NCBI GenBank assembly: GCA_020847445.1
Contig: JADLBY010000179.1
Coordinates: 1 to 36,777, forward strand
Source of the DNA: Sphingomonadaceae bacterium
GTDB lineage: Bacteria > Pseudomonadota > Alphaproteobacteria > Sphingomonadales > Sphingomonadaceae
Direction of reading: 5' to 3'
Length of the DNA stretch: 36,777 bases
Shown: one piece after another, positions 1 to 7,914 of the stretch
Position numbering within the stretch: position 1 is the stretch's first letter
How the letters are laid out: each line of letters starts with the position of its first letter
Program-made: the position numbers and the translations under genes
Notes under the pieces: generated by a model
Told to the model about the DNA's origin: nothing
Databases searched by the model: none
What the model saw: the letters and a program-made list of their open reading frames with translations, nothing else

Positions 1-1373
1 AGGATGTCGTCAGCGGCTTCGGCATCGATCAATGTCCTGATCGCAGCCTTCACCGCCTCGGCCGAGGCCCCATCGCCATCGGCCGATGCGACCCCGCTGG
101 AAAAGAAATATTTCAGGTCGAACAGCCCCCGCGAACAATGCAGATATTTATTGCTGGTTACCCGGCTGACGGTAGATTCATGCATGTCGATCGCCTCCGC
201 CACCTGCCGCAGCGTCAGTGGTTTCAGGCGTGACACGCCCTCGCGGAAAAAGCCTTCCTGCTGCTTCACGATCTCGCTGGCGACCTTCATGATCGTGCGC
301 TGGCGCTGGTCCATTGCCCTGATCAGCCAGTTGGCGTCGGCAAGGCACTCGTTGAGCCAGTTATTGGCCGCCTTGTCGTCGCCGCCACCACCCATTTCGG
401 CATAATAGCTGCGATTGACGAGCAAGCGTGGCAGATTGGCGCTGTTGAGTTCGATCGCCCAGCCCCCCCCGTTTTTCGAACCTTGCGGGCTGACAAAGAT
501 ATCGGGAGTCACCGCCACCGCCTCGTCGCCCGATTCAAACTTCAGCCCTGGCTTGGGATCATAGCCGCGCAATTCGATCAGCATGTCGCGCAGATCCTCA
601 TCATCGACCCGGCACAGCCGTTTCAACTGGTCGAAACTGCCGCGCGCGACCAGTTCCAGATTGTCGATCAGCCGGGCCATACAGGGGTCGTAGCGATCGG
701 CCTCCCTGGCTTGCAGGGCAATGCACTCGGCCAGATCGCGTGCGCCGACGCCGGTAGGATCAAAGCTCTGGAGCAGCGCCAATGCGTCCTCCATCTCGGC
801 GAGCGGCACGCCGAGCCGATAGGCCATCCCCATCAGATCCGCGCCCAGCCAGCCGGACGGCTCGATATGTTCGATCAATTGTTCGAGCAGCAGCAATTGC
901 CGCCCCGAAGCGCTGGCCCTCGCCTGCTGCATCAGATGTTCGCGCAGCGAAATGTCGGGCGCGGCAAAGGCATCGAAGTCGGGGCCGTCTCCGAAATCCG
1001 ACCCACGGACATCGATCCCGCTCATCCCCAGCATGCCGTCGGCACCGGCTGCACTGTCGGCGGAGTCGATCGTTACGGCGGAAAAATCGGTGTCGAGCGC
1101 GTCGCCGCCGGTGCCGAAGTCGCCCTCGTTCATCAACTGGTCGCTGCCCATGCTTTCGGGCGCCGTTACTGCCTCGGCAATGTCGGGCGCGTCGACCTCG
1201 CCGCCGCCTTCACCCGACGCTATTTCAAGGAGCGGATTGCGCTCCAGTTCCTCGGCGATGAAGGTTTCTATTTCGAGTGACGACAGCGCCAGCAGCTTGA
1301 TCGCCTGCTGCAGCTGTGGCGTCATCACCAGCGACTGGGTCTGCCGAAGATCGAGGCGGGGGGCGAGCGCCAT
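1..1373 (-). CDS. rpoN: RNA polymerase sigma-54 factor RpoN (3' end cut by window)
   Basis: Sigma-54 directs RNA polymerase to -24/-12 promoters and needs an AAA+ activator to open them. The reading frame starts at ATG 1373 and runs off the left edge, giving 457 codons. The N-terminus, MALAPRLDLRQTQSLVMTPQ, is the diagnostic glutamine-rich activator-interacting region I. The frame then passes through an acidic region to a helix-turn-helix (around positions 100-250) containing LTLRQVAEAIDMHESTVSR, followed by SNKYLH and LKYFFSSGVA. The C-terminal RpoN box, which should lie about 40 residues further on, falls outside the window. It is the last visible gene of the lptC-lptA-lptB-rpoN order usual in alphaproteobacteria. 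A GTGGGGC ribosome-binding site sits 4-10 nt before the ATG, directly at the edge of the upstream repeat element. Confidence 0.96.
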   Translation of the reverse strand, partial: MALAPRLDLRQTQSLVMTPQLQQAIKLLALSSLEIETFIAEELERNPLLEIASGEGGGEVDAPDIAEAVTAPESMGSDQLMNEGDFGTGGDALDTDFSAVTIDSADSAAGADGMLGMSGIDVRGSDFGDGPDFDAFAAPDISLREHLMQQARASASGRQLLLLEQLIEHIEPSGWLGADLMGMAYRLGVPLAEMEDALALLQSFDPTGVGARDLAECIALQAREADRYDPCMARLIDNLELVARGSFDQLKRLCRVDDEDLRDMLIELRGYDPKPGLKFESGDEAVAVTPDIFVSPQGSKNGGGWAIELNSANLPRLLVNRSYYAEMGGGGDDKAANNWLNECLADANWLIRAMDQRQRTIMKVASEIVKQQEGFFREGVSRLKPLTLRQVAEAIDMHESTVSRVTSNKYLHCSRGLFDLKYFFSSGVASADGDGASAEAVKAAIRTLIDAEAADDI

Positions 1374-1379
1374 TATTGC

Positions 1380-1472
1380 CCCACTTCGTCACCCGCGCAA
1401 AGGCGGGGGGCCAACTCCCGAACTTCAATTTCAATCGGCAGGAGCTGGATTCCCGCCTGTGCGGGAATGACA
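1380..1472. repeat. REP-like palindromic doublet between lptB and rpoN
   Basis: Two related palindromes of about 26 bp face each other. The left copy (about 1389-1413) has a GTCACCCGCGCAAAGGCGGG core. The right copy (about 1446-1471) reads on the minus strand as GTCATTCCCGCACAGGCGGG. They are separated by roughly 30 bp. Translated, they give the phrase type (VTRAKAGG / DSRLCGND) known as a common spurious translation of REP elements in proteobacteria. The doublet separates rpoN from its otherwise tight operon and ends at the rpoN ribosome-binding site. Its effect on transcription or mRNA stability is not visible from sequence. Confidence 0.8.
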
Positions 1473-1509
1473 AATTGTGAAGTTTGGAAAAGCTGTGCCA
1501 TCTGGCACC

Positions 1510-2310
1510 TCACATCTCGAACCCTTCGCCAAGATAGAGCCTGCGCACATTGGCATCCTTGACCAGATCGTCGGGCGAGCCTGCGAACAGCACCTGCCCG
1601 CCATAGATGATGCAGGCGCGGTCGACGATATCCAGCGTTTCGCGGACATTATGGTCGGTGATGAGGACGCCGATTCCGCGCGTCTTGAGATCCTTCACCA
1701 GATCGCGAATGTCGTTGATCGAGATGGGATCGATCCCGGCAAAGGGTTCGTCGAGCAGGATGATCGAAGGGTTCGCCGCCAGCGCCCGGGCGATTTCGCA
1801 GCGACGGCGTTCGCCGCCCGACAGCGCCATCGCCGAAGCGCTGCGCAGCCGGGTGAGGCCGAATTCATCGAGAAGCTGCTCCAGCCGCTCGTCACGCGCC
1901 GCCTTGTCCGGCTCGGCAAGTTCGAGCACGGCCATGATATTCTGTTCGACCGAAAGACCGCGGAAAATGGAGGTTTCCTGCGGCAGATAGCCCAGGCCGA
2001 GGATCGCACGGCGATACATTGGCAGCCGGGTGATATCCTCACCATTAAGCATGATGCGGCCCGAATCGGGTTTCACCAGCCCCATCACCGAATAGAAACA
2101 GGTGGTCTTGCCCGCGCCATTGGGGCCGAGCAGGCCGACGACCTCACCCTTTGCCACCGACAGCGAAACATCGGTCAGCACCGCCCGCTTGTCATAGCTT
2201 TTGGCAATCGAAACAACCGCCAGTCCCGACGACAGACCCTCTTCGGTCACGGCGCTGGCAGGCGTGTCGTGCCGGTGCGCATCACCATTTGAAACTTGGT
2301 CGAGGCTCAT
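1510..2310 (-). CDS. lptB: LPS export ABC transporter ATP-binding protein LptB
   Basis: LptB is the cytoplasmic ATPase that, with LptFG, extracts lipopolysaccharide from the inner membrane and drives it along the LptC-LptA bridge. The 266-aa product has a Walker A GPNGAGKT (62-69), signature LSGGE (163-167), Walker B IILLDE (183-188) and an H-loop His at 220 (TDHN), and ends in the family-typical LYLGEGFEM. I chose ATG 2310. The frame is open to a TTG at 2355, but those extra 15 residues are not family-like. The start has a weak ribosome-binding site. The first roughly 25 residues form a non-conserved polar tail. It follows lptA by 123 bp, a looser spacing than the lptC-lptA gap. Confidence 0.96.
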   Translation of the reverse strand: MSLDQVSNGDAHRHDTPASAVTEEGLSSGLAVVSIAKSYDKRAVLTDVSLSVAKGEVVGLLGPNGAGKTTCFYSVMGLVKPDSGRIMLNGEDITRLPMYRRAILGLGYLPQETSIFRGLSVEQNIMAVLELAEPDKAARDERLEQLLDEFGLTRLRSASAMALSGGERRRCEIARALAANPSIILLDEPFAGIDPISINDIRDLVKDLKTRGIGVLITDHNVRETLDIVDRACIIYGGQVLFAGSPDDLVKDANVRRLYLGEGFEM

Positions 2311-2433
2311 CCCGTTTCGGTTCCCATCTTGTTCGCGGACCGCTTTAACCCGCAAGCAGCGTCAAGAAAAGCGGACAATGGCCGCAATTGGCAGGATTCG
2401 TGCATGCGGTGCTGGCGATTGCTCCGAAACGGT

Positions 2434-2964
2434 TCAGTTCTTGCGCTGCGGGACCGTGAAGGTGCCGGTTACGCGGCCGTTGCGGCCTGCCGTGCCGGGG
2501 GCTGAAGCGCCGCCGGTGATCGTCGAACGGCCGGCGTCGAGATCGATCACGATACGGGCGCCGTTGAGCCGGTTGGCGCCCTGGGCCAGATTTACATTTC
2601 CGAGCAGGGTGATCAGATTGGCGTTGAGATCGTAGATCGCGGCATCGCTGGTCGCGCGCAGATCGTCCTTGGTGATCGTCACCCCGCCCGCAGCATCGAG
2701 CCGATTGACGTCGATCCCGCCATTGCTGCTATAGGCAGCGGTGACCCGCGCCGCGCGCAGTGTCAGCCCGGCTTGCGTTGCCGTTACGCCGCCGGTCAGG
2801 ATCACGCGGTCCGCCCGGTCCTGCAATTCGATCGCCCCGGCGTCGAAATCGACCGGGGCGTTGCTGTTGTGGTTGCGGATGACCTGCGCCGGTGCCGCCA
2901 CCGAAAGCAGGGCTGCTGTTCCCAGAGCGCTGGCGAGCAGGATCGGCAGGAAAGTTTTTGACAT
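2434..2964 (-). CDS. lptA: LPS transport periplasmic protein LptA (OstA-like)
   Basis: LptA forms the periplasmic beta-jellyroll bridge that carries lipopolysaccharide to the outer membrane. The 176-aa product starts with MSKTFLPILLASALGTAALL, a signal peptide with probable cleavage near residues 23-26 (VAAPAQ). It is followed by OstA-type beta repeats such as RADRVILTGGVTATQAGLTL and LITLLGNVNLAQGANRLNGA. ATG 2964 was chosen over the upstream frame extension because the signal peptide begins there and AGGG lies about 7 nt upstream. Its start lies 7 bp past the lptC stop, so the two are co-transcribed. The length is normal for alphaproteobacterial LptA. Confidence 0.93.
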   Translation of the reverse strand: MSKTFLPILLASALGTAALLSVAAPAQVIRNHNSNAPVDFDAGAIELQDRADRVILTGGVTATQAGLTLRAARVTAAYSSNGGIDVNRLDAAGGVTITKDDLRATSDAAIYDLNANLITLLGNVNLAQGANRLNGARIVIDLDAGRSTITGGASAPGTAGRNGRVTGTFTVPQRKN

Positions 2965-2971
2965 GGTTGCC

Positions 2972-3610
2972 CTATCTAATCGCATTCTGGTTGATGCGCA
3001 AATGCGCGCCGCCTTCGAGGCGGACAATGCGCGCATCGACATCGGCGCGCAGCTTGCCCGCGCTGAACGTGCCCACCTTCATCGCACCGCTGACCGGCCC
3101 AAAGCTTTCGATCTGCCGCGTCTTCAGCGCGAATTCGACATTGCTTGCCGTCAGGCTGAAGCCGTCGCCGCCAGTATAGGAGAGCGGCCCTTCGGTGCGC
3201 ACACGTTCGGTTTCCAGATTGTAATAGCCTTGCGCGGCGGCCAGGCGGGCCGGTCCGTTTGCCATCAATATCTGCCCCGATAGATCGTTGAGGCGGATCA
3301 CCGGCTCGGACGAACTCTTTTGCACCGCGCTGCCGCCACGCAGCGTGAAGGGGCGGCCGCGGCTGTCTTCGCCGCGATACATGGCATTGGTGAGCCGCAT
3401 CCGTTCGCGGGCCATGTTCACCTCGTCCTTGGCCAGCACGAAGCTCATTTCCTGGGTGTTTGAAAAAGGGCTGACCACCAGCAGCGCGACGAGCACGCCG
3501 ATCACGCTGGGCAGTGCCACGCGCAATATCCGCACCAACCGGTCGTGACGACCGCCGGGTGCAGCGAAATGCTGCCTCAGCGTGCGTTCCCTGTCGGCAA
3601 GTTCTGACAT
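2972..3610 (-). CDS. lptC: LPS export inner-membrane protein LptC
   Basis: LptC is the bitopic protein that receives lipopolysaccharide from LptB2FG and passes it to LptA. The 212-aa product has a short basic cytoplasmic N-terminus, one transmembrane helix around residues 28-47 (RVALPSVIGVLVALLVVSPF) and a periplasmic beta-rich domain ending in the LPS-binding fold. Sequence conservation of LptC is low, so the call rests on this topology, the length and the immediately downstream lptA and lptB. It is the first gene of the lpt group. The rnd gene lies 36 bp upstream on the same strand. Confidence 0.9.
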   Translation of the reverse strand: MSELADRERTLRQHFAAPGGRHDRLVRILRVALPSVIGVLVALLVVSPFSNTQEMSFVLAKDEVNMARERMRLTNAMYRGEDSRGRPFTLRGGSAVQKSSSEPVIRLNDLSGQILMANGPARLAAAQGYYNLETERVRTEGPLSYTGGDGFSLTASNVEFALKTRQIESFGPVSGAMKVGTFSAGKLRADVDARIVRLEGGAHLRINQNAIR

Positions 3611-3646
3611 GATGGCGTCTATCGGCTCTGGCGGGTGAATGGGAGC

Positions 3647-4267
3647 TTAGCTGTGGGCGAAAATATCGTCGTCGGGCCAGCCCATCAGGTCCAGCCGCGC
3701 ACGATGCGGGAGAAAGTCGAAACAGGCTTGCGCCATTTCCGTCCGTCCCTCGCGTTCGAGCCGGATGACGAATTCGGCGTGCAAGCGGTGCAGGAAGCGC
3801 ACGTCACTGGCGGCATAGTCCTTTTGCGCTTCGCTCAAAACCGGGCCGCCCCAGTCGCTCGACTGCTGCTGCTTCGAAATATCCGAACCGAGCAGTTCCT
3901 TGACCAGTTCCTTCAATCCGTGCCGGTCGGTAAAAGTGCGGGTGAGGCGCGAGGCGATCTTGGTGCAGAACAGCGGGGCTGCCGTCACCTTCAGATAATA
4001 TTCGATGGCAGCCAGGTCGAAGCGGGCGAAATGGAACAGTTTCAGCCGGTTCGGATCGCCCAGTATCTTGCGCAGATTGGGTGCTGCATAGTCACTTCCC
4101 GGCGCAAAGCGCACCAGATGCTCATCGCCGCTGCCATCCGAAATCTGCAACAGGCACAGCCGGTCGCGCAATGTGTTCAGGCCCATGGTTTCGGTATCGA
4201 CTGCAACGGCCGAACTGCCTTGCAGGACGCCGTCGGGCAGGTCTTCTTCGTGAAGGAAAACGCTCAT
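3647..4267 (-). CDS. rnd: Ribonuclease D, short single-domain form
   Basis: This is a 3'-5' exoribonuclease of the DEDDy family, acting in maturation and turnover of tRNA and other small RNAs. The 206-aa product carries all the metal-binding residues: D24 and E26 (VDTETMGL), D84 (HFARFDL), Y151 and D155 (YAASDVRFL). It lacks the C-terminal HRDC domains of E. coli RNase D, which is usual for the short alphaproteobacterial form. The frame is open further upstream to 4468, but ATG 4267 (MSVFLHEEDLP) matches the family start and leaves room for the divergent cold-shock gene's upstream region. The lpt genes follow downstream. Confidence 0.93.
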   Translation of the reverse strand: MSVFLHEEDLPDGVLQGSSAVAVDTETMGLNTLRDRLCLLQISDGSGDEHLVRFAPGSDYAAPNLRKILGDPNRLKLFHFARFDLAAIEYYLKVTAAPLFCTKIASRLTRTFTDRHGLKELVKELLGSDISKQQQSSDWGGPVLSEAQKDYAASDVRFLHRLHAEFVIRLEREGRTEMAQACFDFLPHRARLDLMGWPDDDIFAHS

Positions 4268-4509
4268 GCGCGTCGGAACTTTCTTTGTCGTCAATTCAAT
4301 GGCCCCCTCTGCCCCAGCCGCGCAGACAAGGCAAGTTTTACGACTTTTACGCTGATTTAGGATTGCTGCATTATTTGCTATCGCGCTTTCGGCGCTTAGG
4401 GTATAGCCTGCCCTTGCGGGGCCGGTGGCATATCGCGGGAAATGCAGGGCAATCGTCCTGTTCTGCATGGATCGGAATTGGCGGGCGACGAGAAAGTACT
4501 AGTTCGAAC
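4268..4509 (+). other. Divergent intergenic region and long leader of the cold-shock gene
   Basis: The 242 bp between the rnd and cold-shock starts hold a possible sigma-70 promoter, TTGCTA at 4375-4380, a 17-bp spacer and AGGGTA at 4398-4403. If correct, it would give a leader of roughly 100 nt. The leader contains a 6-bp inverted repeat (ATGCAG / CTGCAT, near 4441-4468) and no strong Shine-Dalgarno before ATG 4510. Long structured leaders are typical of cold-shock mRNAs. The assignment here is weak. Confidence 0.3.
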
Positions 4510-5313
4510 ATGAGTTTCAATGACAAGCGTCGTGGCCGCGGCCGTGACAAGCGCGATCGTTTCGGTGACGACAATTTCGGTTTTGACGCCCCTTCGTTCC
4601 CCGGCGAATTGAGAGGTGGAGAGCGCTCCGGCGGCGGCTTTGGTGGCCCTCGCGGCGGCGGTGGCGGCTTTGGCGGCGGGGGCGGTTTCGGCGGCCCGCG
4701 TGGCGGTGCCCCGCGTGGTCCGGCAATGCCTGCCCAGGTGGTTGGCGAAGGCAAGGGCGTTGTCAAATTCTTCAATAATCAGAAGGGCTTCGGCTTCATC
4801 CAGGTCGATGATCGTCCCGATGATGTCTTCGTCCATATCAGCGCTGTGGAACAGGCAGGCCTGACCGGTCTGGCCGAAGGGCAACCGCTCGAATTCACGC
4901 TTGTTGATCGTGGCGGCAAGGTGTCGGCCACCGATCTTGTCATCGATGGTGAGCCGCTTCCCGTTCCGGAACGCGCGCCGCGCCCGGAACGTGGCGGCTT
5001 CGATCGCGATCGCGGTGGTGACCGTGGTGGCTTCAACCGTGGCGGCGGCGATCGCGAAGGCGGTTTCCAGCGCGGGCCGATGCGCGAATCGACTGGCGAG
5101 CGCGCCAATGGCACCGTCAAATTCTTCAACGACATGAAGGGATTCGGTTTCATCCAGCGTGACGATGGCGGCGAAGACGTGTTTGTGCACATCTCCGCAC
5201 TCGAACGCTCGGGCGTTGGCCAGGTCACACAGAATGACCGCCTGGCCTTCGATATCGAAGTCGATCGTCGCGGCAAATACTCTGCTGCGAATGTGGAGCG
5301 TCTCGCCGAATAA
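4510..5313 (+). CDS. Two-domain cold-shock protein with glycine/arginine-rich N-terminus
   Basis: This is a single-stranded nucleic acid-binding protein of the CspA family, expected to act as an RNA chaperone. The 267-aa product has two cold-shock domains. The first (about 80-145) has KGFGFIQ at 92-98 and VFVHI at 106-110. The second (about 199-265) has KGFGFIQ at 210-216 and VFVHI at 224-228. The first 75 residues are basic then glycine-rich with GGPRGG units, and the linker (about 155-190) is an RGG-like run of Gly, Arg and Asp. The start is ATG 4510; the frame is open upstream but without family similarity. Two-domain Csp proteins are common in alphaproteobacteria, but the RGG-like arms are more pronounced than in CspD-type homologues I know. 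A strong terminator follows. Confidence 0.93.
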   Translation: MSFNDKRRGRGRDKRDRFGDDNFGFDAPSFPGELRGGERSGGGFGGPRGGGGGFGGGGGFGGPRGGAPRGPAMPAQVVGEGKGVVKFFNNQKGFGFIQVDDRPDDVFVHISAVEQAGLTGLAEGQPLEFTLVDRGGKVSATDLVIDGEPLPVPERAPRPERGGFDRDRGGDRGGFNRGGGDREGGFQRGPMRESTGERANGTVKFFNDMKGFGFIQRDDGGEDVFVHISALERSGVGQVTQNDRLAFDIEVDRRGKYSAANVERLAE

Positions 5314-5340
5314 TTCCGGCATCGCCTGCACCAAAAGCGA

Positions 5341-5366
5341 AAGGGCCTCTTGCGAGGCCCTTTTTT
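5341..5366 (+). terminator. Rho-independent terminator of the cold-shock gene
   Basis: A perfect 9-bp stem, AAGGGCCTC (5341-5349) and GAGGCCCTT (5354-5362), with a TTGC loop is followed by a T run. It begins 27 bp after the cold-shock stop codon. It lies between convergent genes and has a partial T-rich tail on the other strand, so it may also stop dps transcription. Confidence 0.9.
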
Positions 5367-5375
5367 GTTTCTGCG

Positions 5376-5828
5376 TCAGCCGATTGTCTGGGTCAGGAAC
5401 CAGACGCGCTGTTCGGCCTGGTCGGTCCAGTCGTCAATCAGGCCGTCGGTCGCATTGTCGCCAGCCTCACCCGCCAGTTCCTTCGCCGCTTTGAGCGAAG
5501 CGACCAGCGCCTTGTTGTCGGCGAGCAATTCCTTGAGCATCCCCTGCGCAGGCACGGCATCCTTGTCATTGTCCTTGACCGACTGCTTTGCCGCAATGTC
5601 ACCGATCGAGGTCAGGGTGCGCTGGCCAAGCTTGCGGACACGCTCTGCAATCAGGTCGGTCGTGTCCACCAACTCGGTCGCCTGCTCGTCAAACAGCAGG
5701 TGATATTCGCGGAAATGCGGCCCGGAAACGTGCCAGTGAAAGTTCTTGGTCTTCAGATAAAGCGCAAAATAGTCGGCGAGCAGGCCGTTCAATGCGGCTG
5801 CAAGTGCGGTTGTGCTGTTACTTCCCAT
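5376..5828 (-). CDS. dps: Dps-family DNA-binding ferritin-like protein
   Basis: Dps forms a dodecameric shell that oxidises Fe(II) with peroxide and stores the iron, protecting DNA under starvation and oxidative stress. The 150-aa product has the full inter-subunit ferroxidase set with exact family spacing: H31, H43, D47, D58 and E62 (within FHWHVSGPHF and EYHLLFDEQATEL). The N-terminal tail is short and lacks the lysine-rich DNA-binding extension of E. coli Dps, so DNA binding is not assured. An AAAGGAG ribosome-binding site (5836-5842) and a good promoter precede it. Confidence 0.95.
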   Translation of the reverse strand: MGSNSTTALAAALNGLLADYFALYLKTKNFHWHVSGPHFREYHLLFDEQATELVDTTDLIAERVRKLGQRTLTSIGDIAAKQSVKDNDKDAVPAQGMLKELLADNKALVASLKAAKELAGEAGDNATDGLIDDWTDQAEQRVWFLTQTIG

Positions 5829-5848
5829 CCGAATGCTCCTTTCAGGAT

Positions 5849-5878
5849 ATTATCTGGAATATGGCTATTGGCAGCCAA
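5849..5878 (-). promoter_or_regulatory. Predicted dps promoter with small inverted repeat
   Basis: On the minus strand TTGGCT (5873-5878) and GATAAT (5849-5854) are separated by 18 bp, placing the start site near 5842, just before the AAAGGAG ribosome-binding site. The -35 element overlaps a short palindrome, TTGGC-T-GCCAA, which could be a regulator site; the regulator is unknown. Confidence 0.5.
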
Positions 5879-5914
5879 GGCTGCCAGTGCAGAATCTTTG
5901 CCAGTCTGATCGAT

Positions 5915-6784
5915 TTACCGCGTCGGCACCGGCACATCGCCGCTATAGTCATAGAAGCCGCGCTTTACCTTTCGACCCAGCCAGCCAGCTTCGACATATT
6001 TGACCAGCAGGGGTGCCGGGCGATATTTCGGGTCACCCGTGGTTTCGTGCAGCACCTTGATGATCTCGAAACAGGTGTCGAGCCCGACAAAGTCGGCGAG
6101 CGTCAGCGGGCCCATCGGATGGTTGAGGCCGATCTGGCAGGCCATGTCGATGTCACGGATCGACGCGACACCTTCGCCCAGCGAGAAGCAGGCTTCGTTC
6201 AGCATCGGCATCAATATGCGGTTGACGATAAAGCCGGGAACGTCCTCGGCAAAGACCAGCGTCTTGCCGAGCGCGTCGCCGAACATCCTGATCTTTTCCA
6301 GCGTCTGTTCAGAGGTCGCGAGACCACGTATGACTTCGATCAGGCCCATCACCGGAACCGGGTTGAAGAAGTGCACGCCAATGAAGCGCGCCGGATCGGG
6401 CGAGGATTGGGCCATGCGGGTGATCGGGATCGACGAGGTGTTGGTAGCCAGTACCGCCTGATGCCCCAGCACCTTGCCGACCTCGTCAAAGATCTTCCGC
6501 TTGATTTCCTCACGCTCGGTTGCCGCTTCGATGATCAGCCCGGCCGAGGCCATGGGTTCATAGCTGGCGACGGGCTCGATGCGGCCCAGCAACTGCTCGG
6601 CTTCGGCTGCGCCCATCTTTTCGCGTTCGACCATGCGGTGGATCGCTTTGGCGATGCCGTCCTTGCCCGCCTTCGCGCGGTCCAGATCTATGTCGGACAG
6701 CAATACCTGATAGCCCGCTGCAGCGCTGACCTGCGCAATACCTGCCCCCATCTGACCGGCCCCGATAACCGCGACTGTGCGCAT
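5915..6784 (-). CDS. 3-hydroxybutyryl-CoA dehydrogenase
   Basis: The enzyme reversibly oxidises (S)-3-hydroxybutyryl-CoA to acetoacetyl-CoA with NAD(P), in short-chain beta-oxidation or polyhydroxybutyrate-linked metabolism. The 289-aa product has the dinucleotide motif GAGQMG (8-13), the catalytic S117, H138 and E150 context (ATNTSSI, GVHFFNPVPVMGLIE), and the C-terminal helical dimerisation domain with GLNHPMGPLTLADFVGLD. The length is that of single-function Hbd/PaaH enzymes rather than the fused FadB type. The frame is open upstream, but ATG 6784 starts exactly at the Rossmann strand (MRTVAVIG). It lies 86 bp upstream of dps on the same strand and probably has its own promoter. Confidence 0.93.
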   Translation of the reverse strand: MRTVAVIGAGQMGAGIAQVSAAAGYQVLLSDIDLDRAKAGKDGIAKAIHRMVEREKMGAAEAEQLLGRIEPVASYEPMASAGLIIEAATEREEIKRKIFDEVGKVLGHQAVLATNTSSIPITRMAQSSPDPARFIGVHFFNPVPVMGLIEVIRGLATSEQTLEKIRMFGDALGKTLVFAEDVPGFIVNRILMPMLNEACFSLGEGVASIRDIDMACQIGLNHPMGPLTLADFVGLDTCFEIIKVLHETTGDPKYRPAPLLVKYVEAGWLGRKVKRGFYDYSGDVPVPTR

Positions 6785-6855
6785 GAAATTATCCCTTTCG
6801 ATTAAGTTTGGCGCCCCCCTAGCGCAGCCGGTTGGTTCACGATAGACTGTTTGCC

Positions 6856-7914
6856 ATGAACCTGGCTTTTGTACGCGCGATGCTGGCCGGATCGCTGCTG
6901 GCGGTGCCAACCCATGCGGCGCCAATCCAGCTTGGCCAGCAGTTCTTCAACAAGGACTGGGCTGCGGCCTGCGACAACACGATCTCGTGCGAAGCAGTTT
7001 CCCTGCTTGGTGATGGCCAGGACGAAAACACGCCAACCGCCACGCTGTCGCGTTCGGGCGACGGCGCAGGCACAGTCGTGATCGGCGTTTCACTCGCCGA
7101 GCCCAGGGGGGATCGATACCGGCTGTTCATCGATGGCAGATTTGTGAACGGCGGGGCGCTGGCCAAGGGCGAATATTCCATCCGGCTTGAAGGCCCCGAA
7201 GCCCTGAAGCTTGCCCGGGCGATGGCGCGCGGGCGCAAGCTGGTGGTGCAGGGGGCGGATGGCGCGCGTTTGGGCGAATTGAGCCTCTATGGCACTGCGG
7301 CGGCCTTCACACGTATTGATGCACTGCAGAACCGGGCAGGCACGCGGTCCGCGCTATTCGCGACCGGCAGGAAAGCGCTGCGCGCCAGATCGGCGGAGCT
7401 GCCGGTGATATTGGCGCAGCGTATCGGAAAGCAGGAGGCCATTCCCGATGCCGGCACAATTGTCCGGCTGGTCGAAAGCTCGGTCTGCGCCGGGGAACGG
7501 ATCGGGGTGACCGAGGATTCGGCATATAGCCTGGGCAAGCATGCCGGGAACTTCATGGCGCTGGTGATGCTCAGTTGCGGCAACGGGGCGTATAATTTTT
7601 CATCCGCCCCCTTTGTCGGCACATCCAGGGATGGCCGGAAATGGAGCTTCGCGCCCGCGCGTTTCGACTATCCCGAAACAACCGCGGCGAAGATGGGCGG
7701 CGTCAACCTGCTCGTCAATTCGGGATGGGATGCCGATAGCCAGCGGATCAGCAGCTATGCCAAGGGGCGCGGTCTGGGCGATTGCGGCAGCGCCGAAACC
7801 TATGTCTGGGACGGCGCGATGTTCCGTCTGGTTGATGCCTATGCCATGGACGAATGTCGCGGATCGACCGAATGGATGCGGCTATGGACCGCAAAGGTGG
7901 ACTTCAGGGATTAG
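6856..7914 (+). CDS. Secreted DUF1176 family protein
   Basis: The function is unknown. The 352-aa product starts with a signal peptide (about residues 1-22, cleavage after THAAP or nearby). The mature part begins QQFFNKDWAAACDNTISCEAV, the paired-cysteine opening that I associate with the DUF1176 family of periplasmic proteins. The rest has regularly spaced cysteines (VCAGERIG, LSCGNGAYN, GDCGSAETYVWDG, DECRG), suggesting disulfides in the periplasm. The frame opens at 6832, but ATG 6856 starts the signal peptide. Its stop overlaps the stop of the convergent downstream gene by sharing the bases ttag at 7911-7914. Confidence 0.82.
   Translation: MNLAFVRAMLAGSLLAVPTHAAPIQLGQQFFNKDWAAACDNTISCEAVSLLGDGQDENTPTATLSRSGDGAGTVVIGVSLAEPRGDRYRLFIDGRFVNGGALAKGEYSIRLEGPEALKLARAMARGRKLVVQGADGARLGELSLYGTAAAFTRIDALQNRAGTRSALFATGRKALRARSAELPVILAQRIGKQEAIPDAGTIVRLVESSVCAGERIGVTEDSAYSLGKHAGNFMALVMLSCGNGAYNFSSAPFVGTSRDGRKWSFAPARFDYPETTAAKMGGVNLLVNSGWDADSQRISSYAKGRGLGDCGSAETYVWDGAMFRLVDAYAMDECRGSTEWMRLWTAKVDFRD

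Noticed and set aside
483-1280. Plus-strand 265-aa open frame over the rpoN region
   Set aside because: It is antisense to rpoN, whose protein motifs are unmistakable; long antisense frames arise from the high-GC codon pattern.
1495-1508. Terminator after lptB (GTGCC-AGAT-GGCAC on the minus strand)
   Set aside because: The stem has only five pairs with a mixed tail (AGCTTTTCC), too weak to call.
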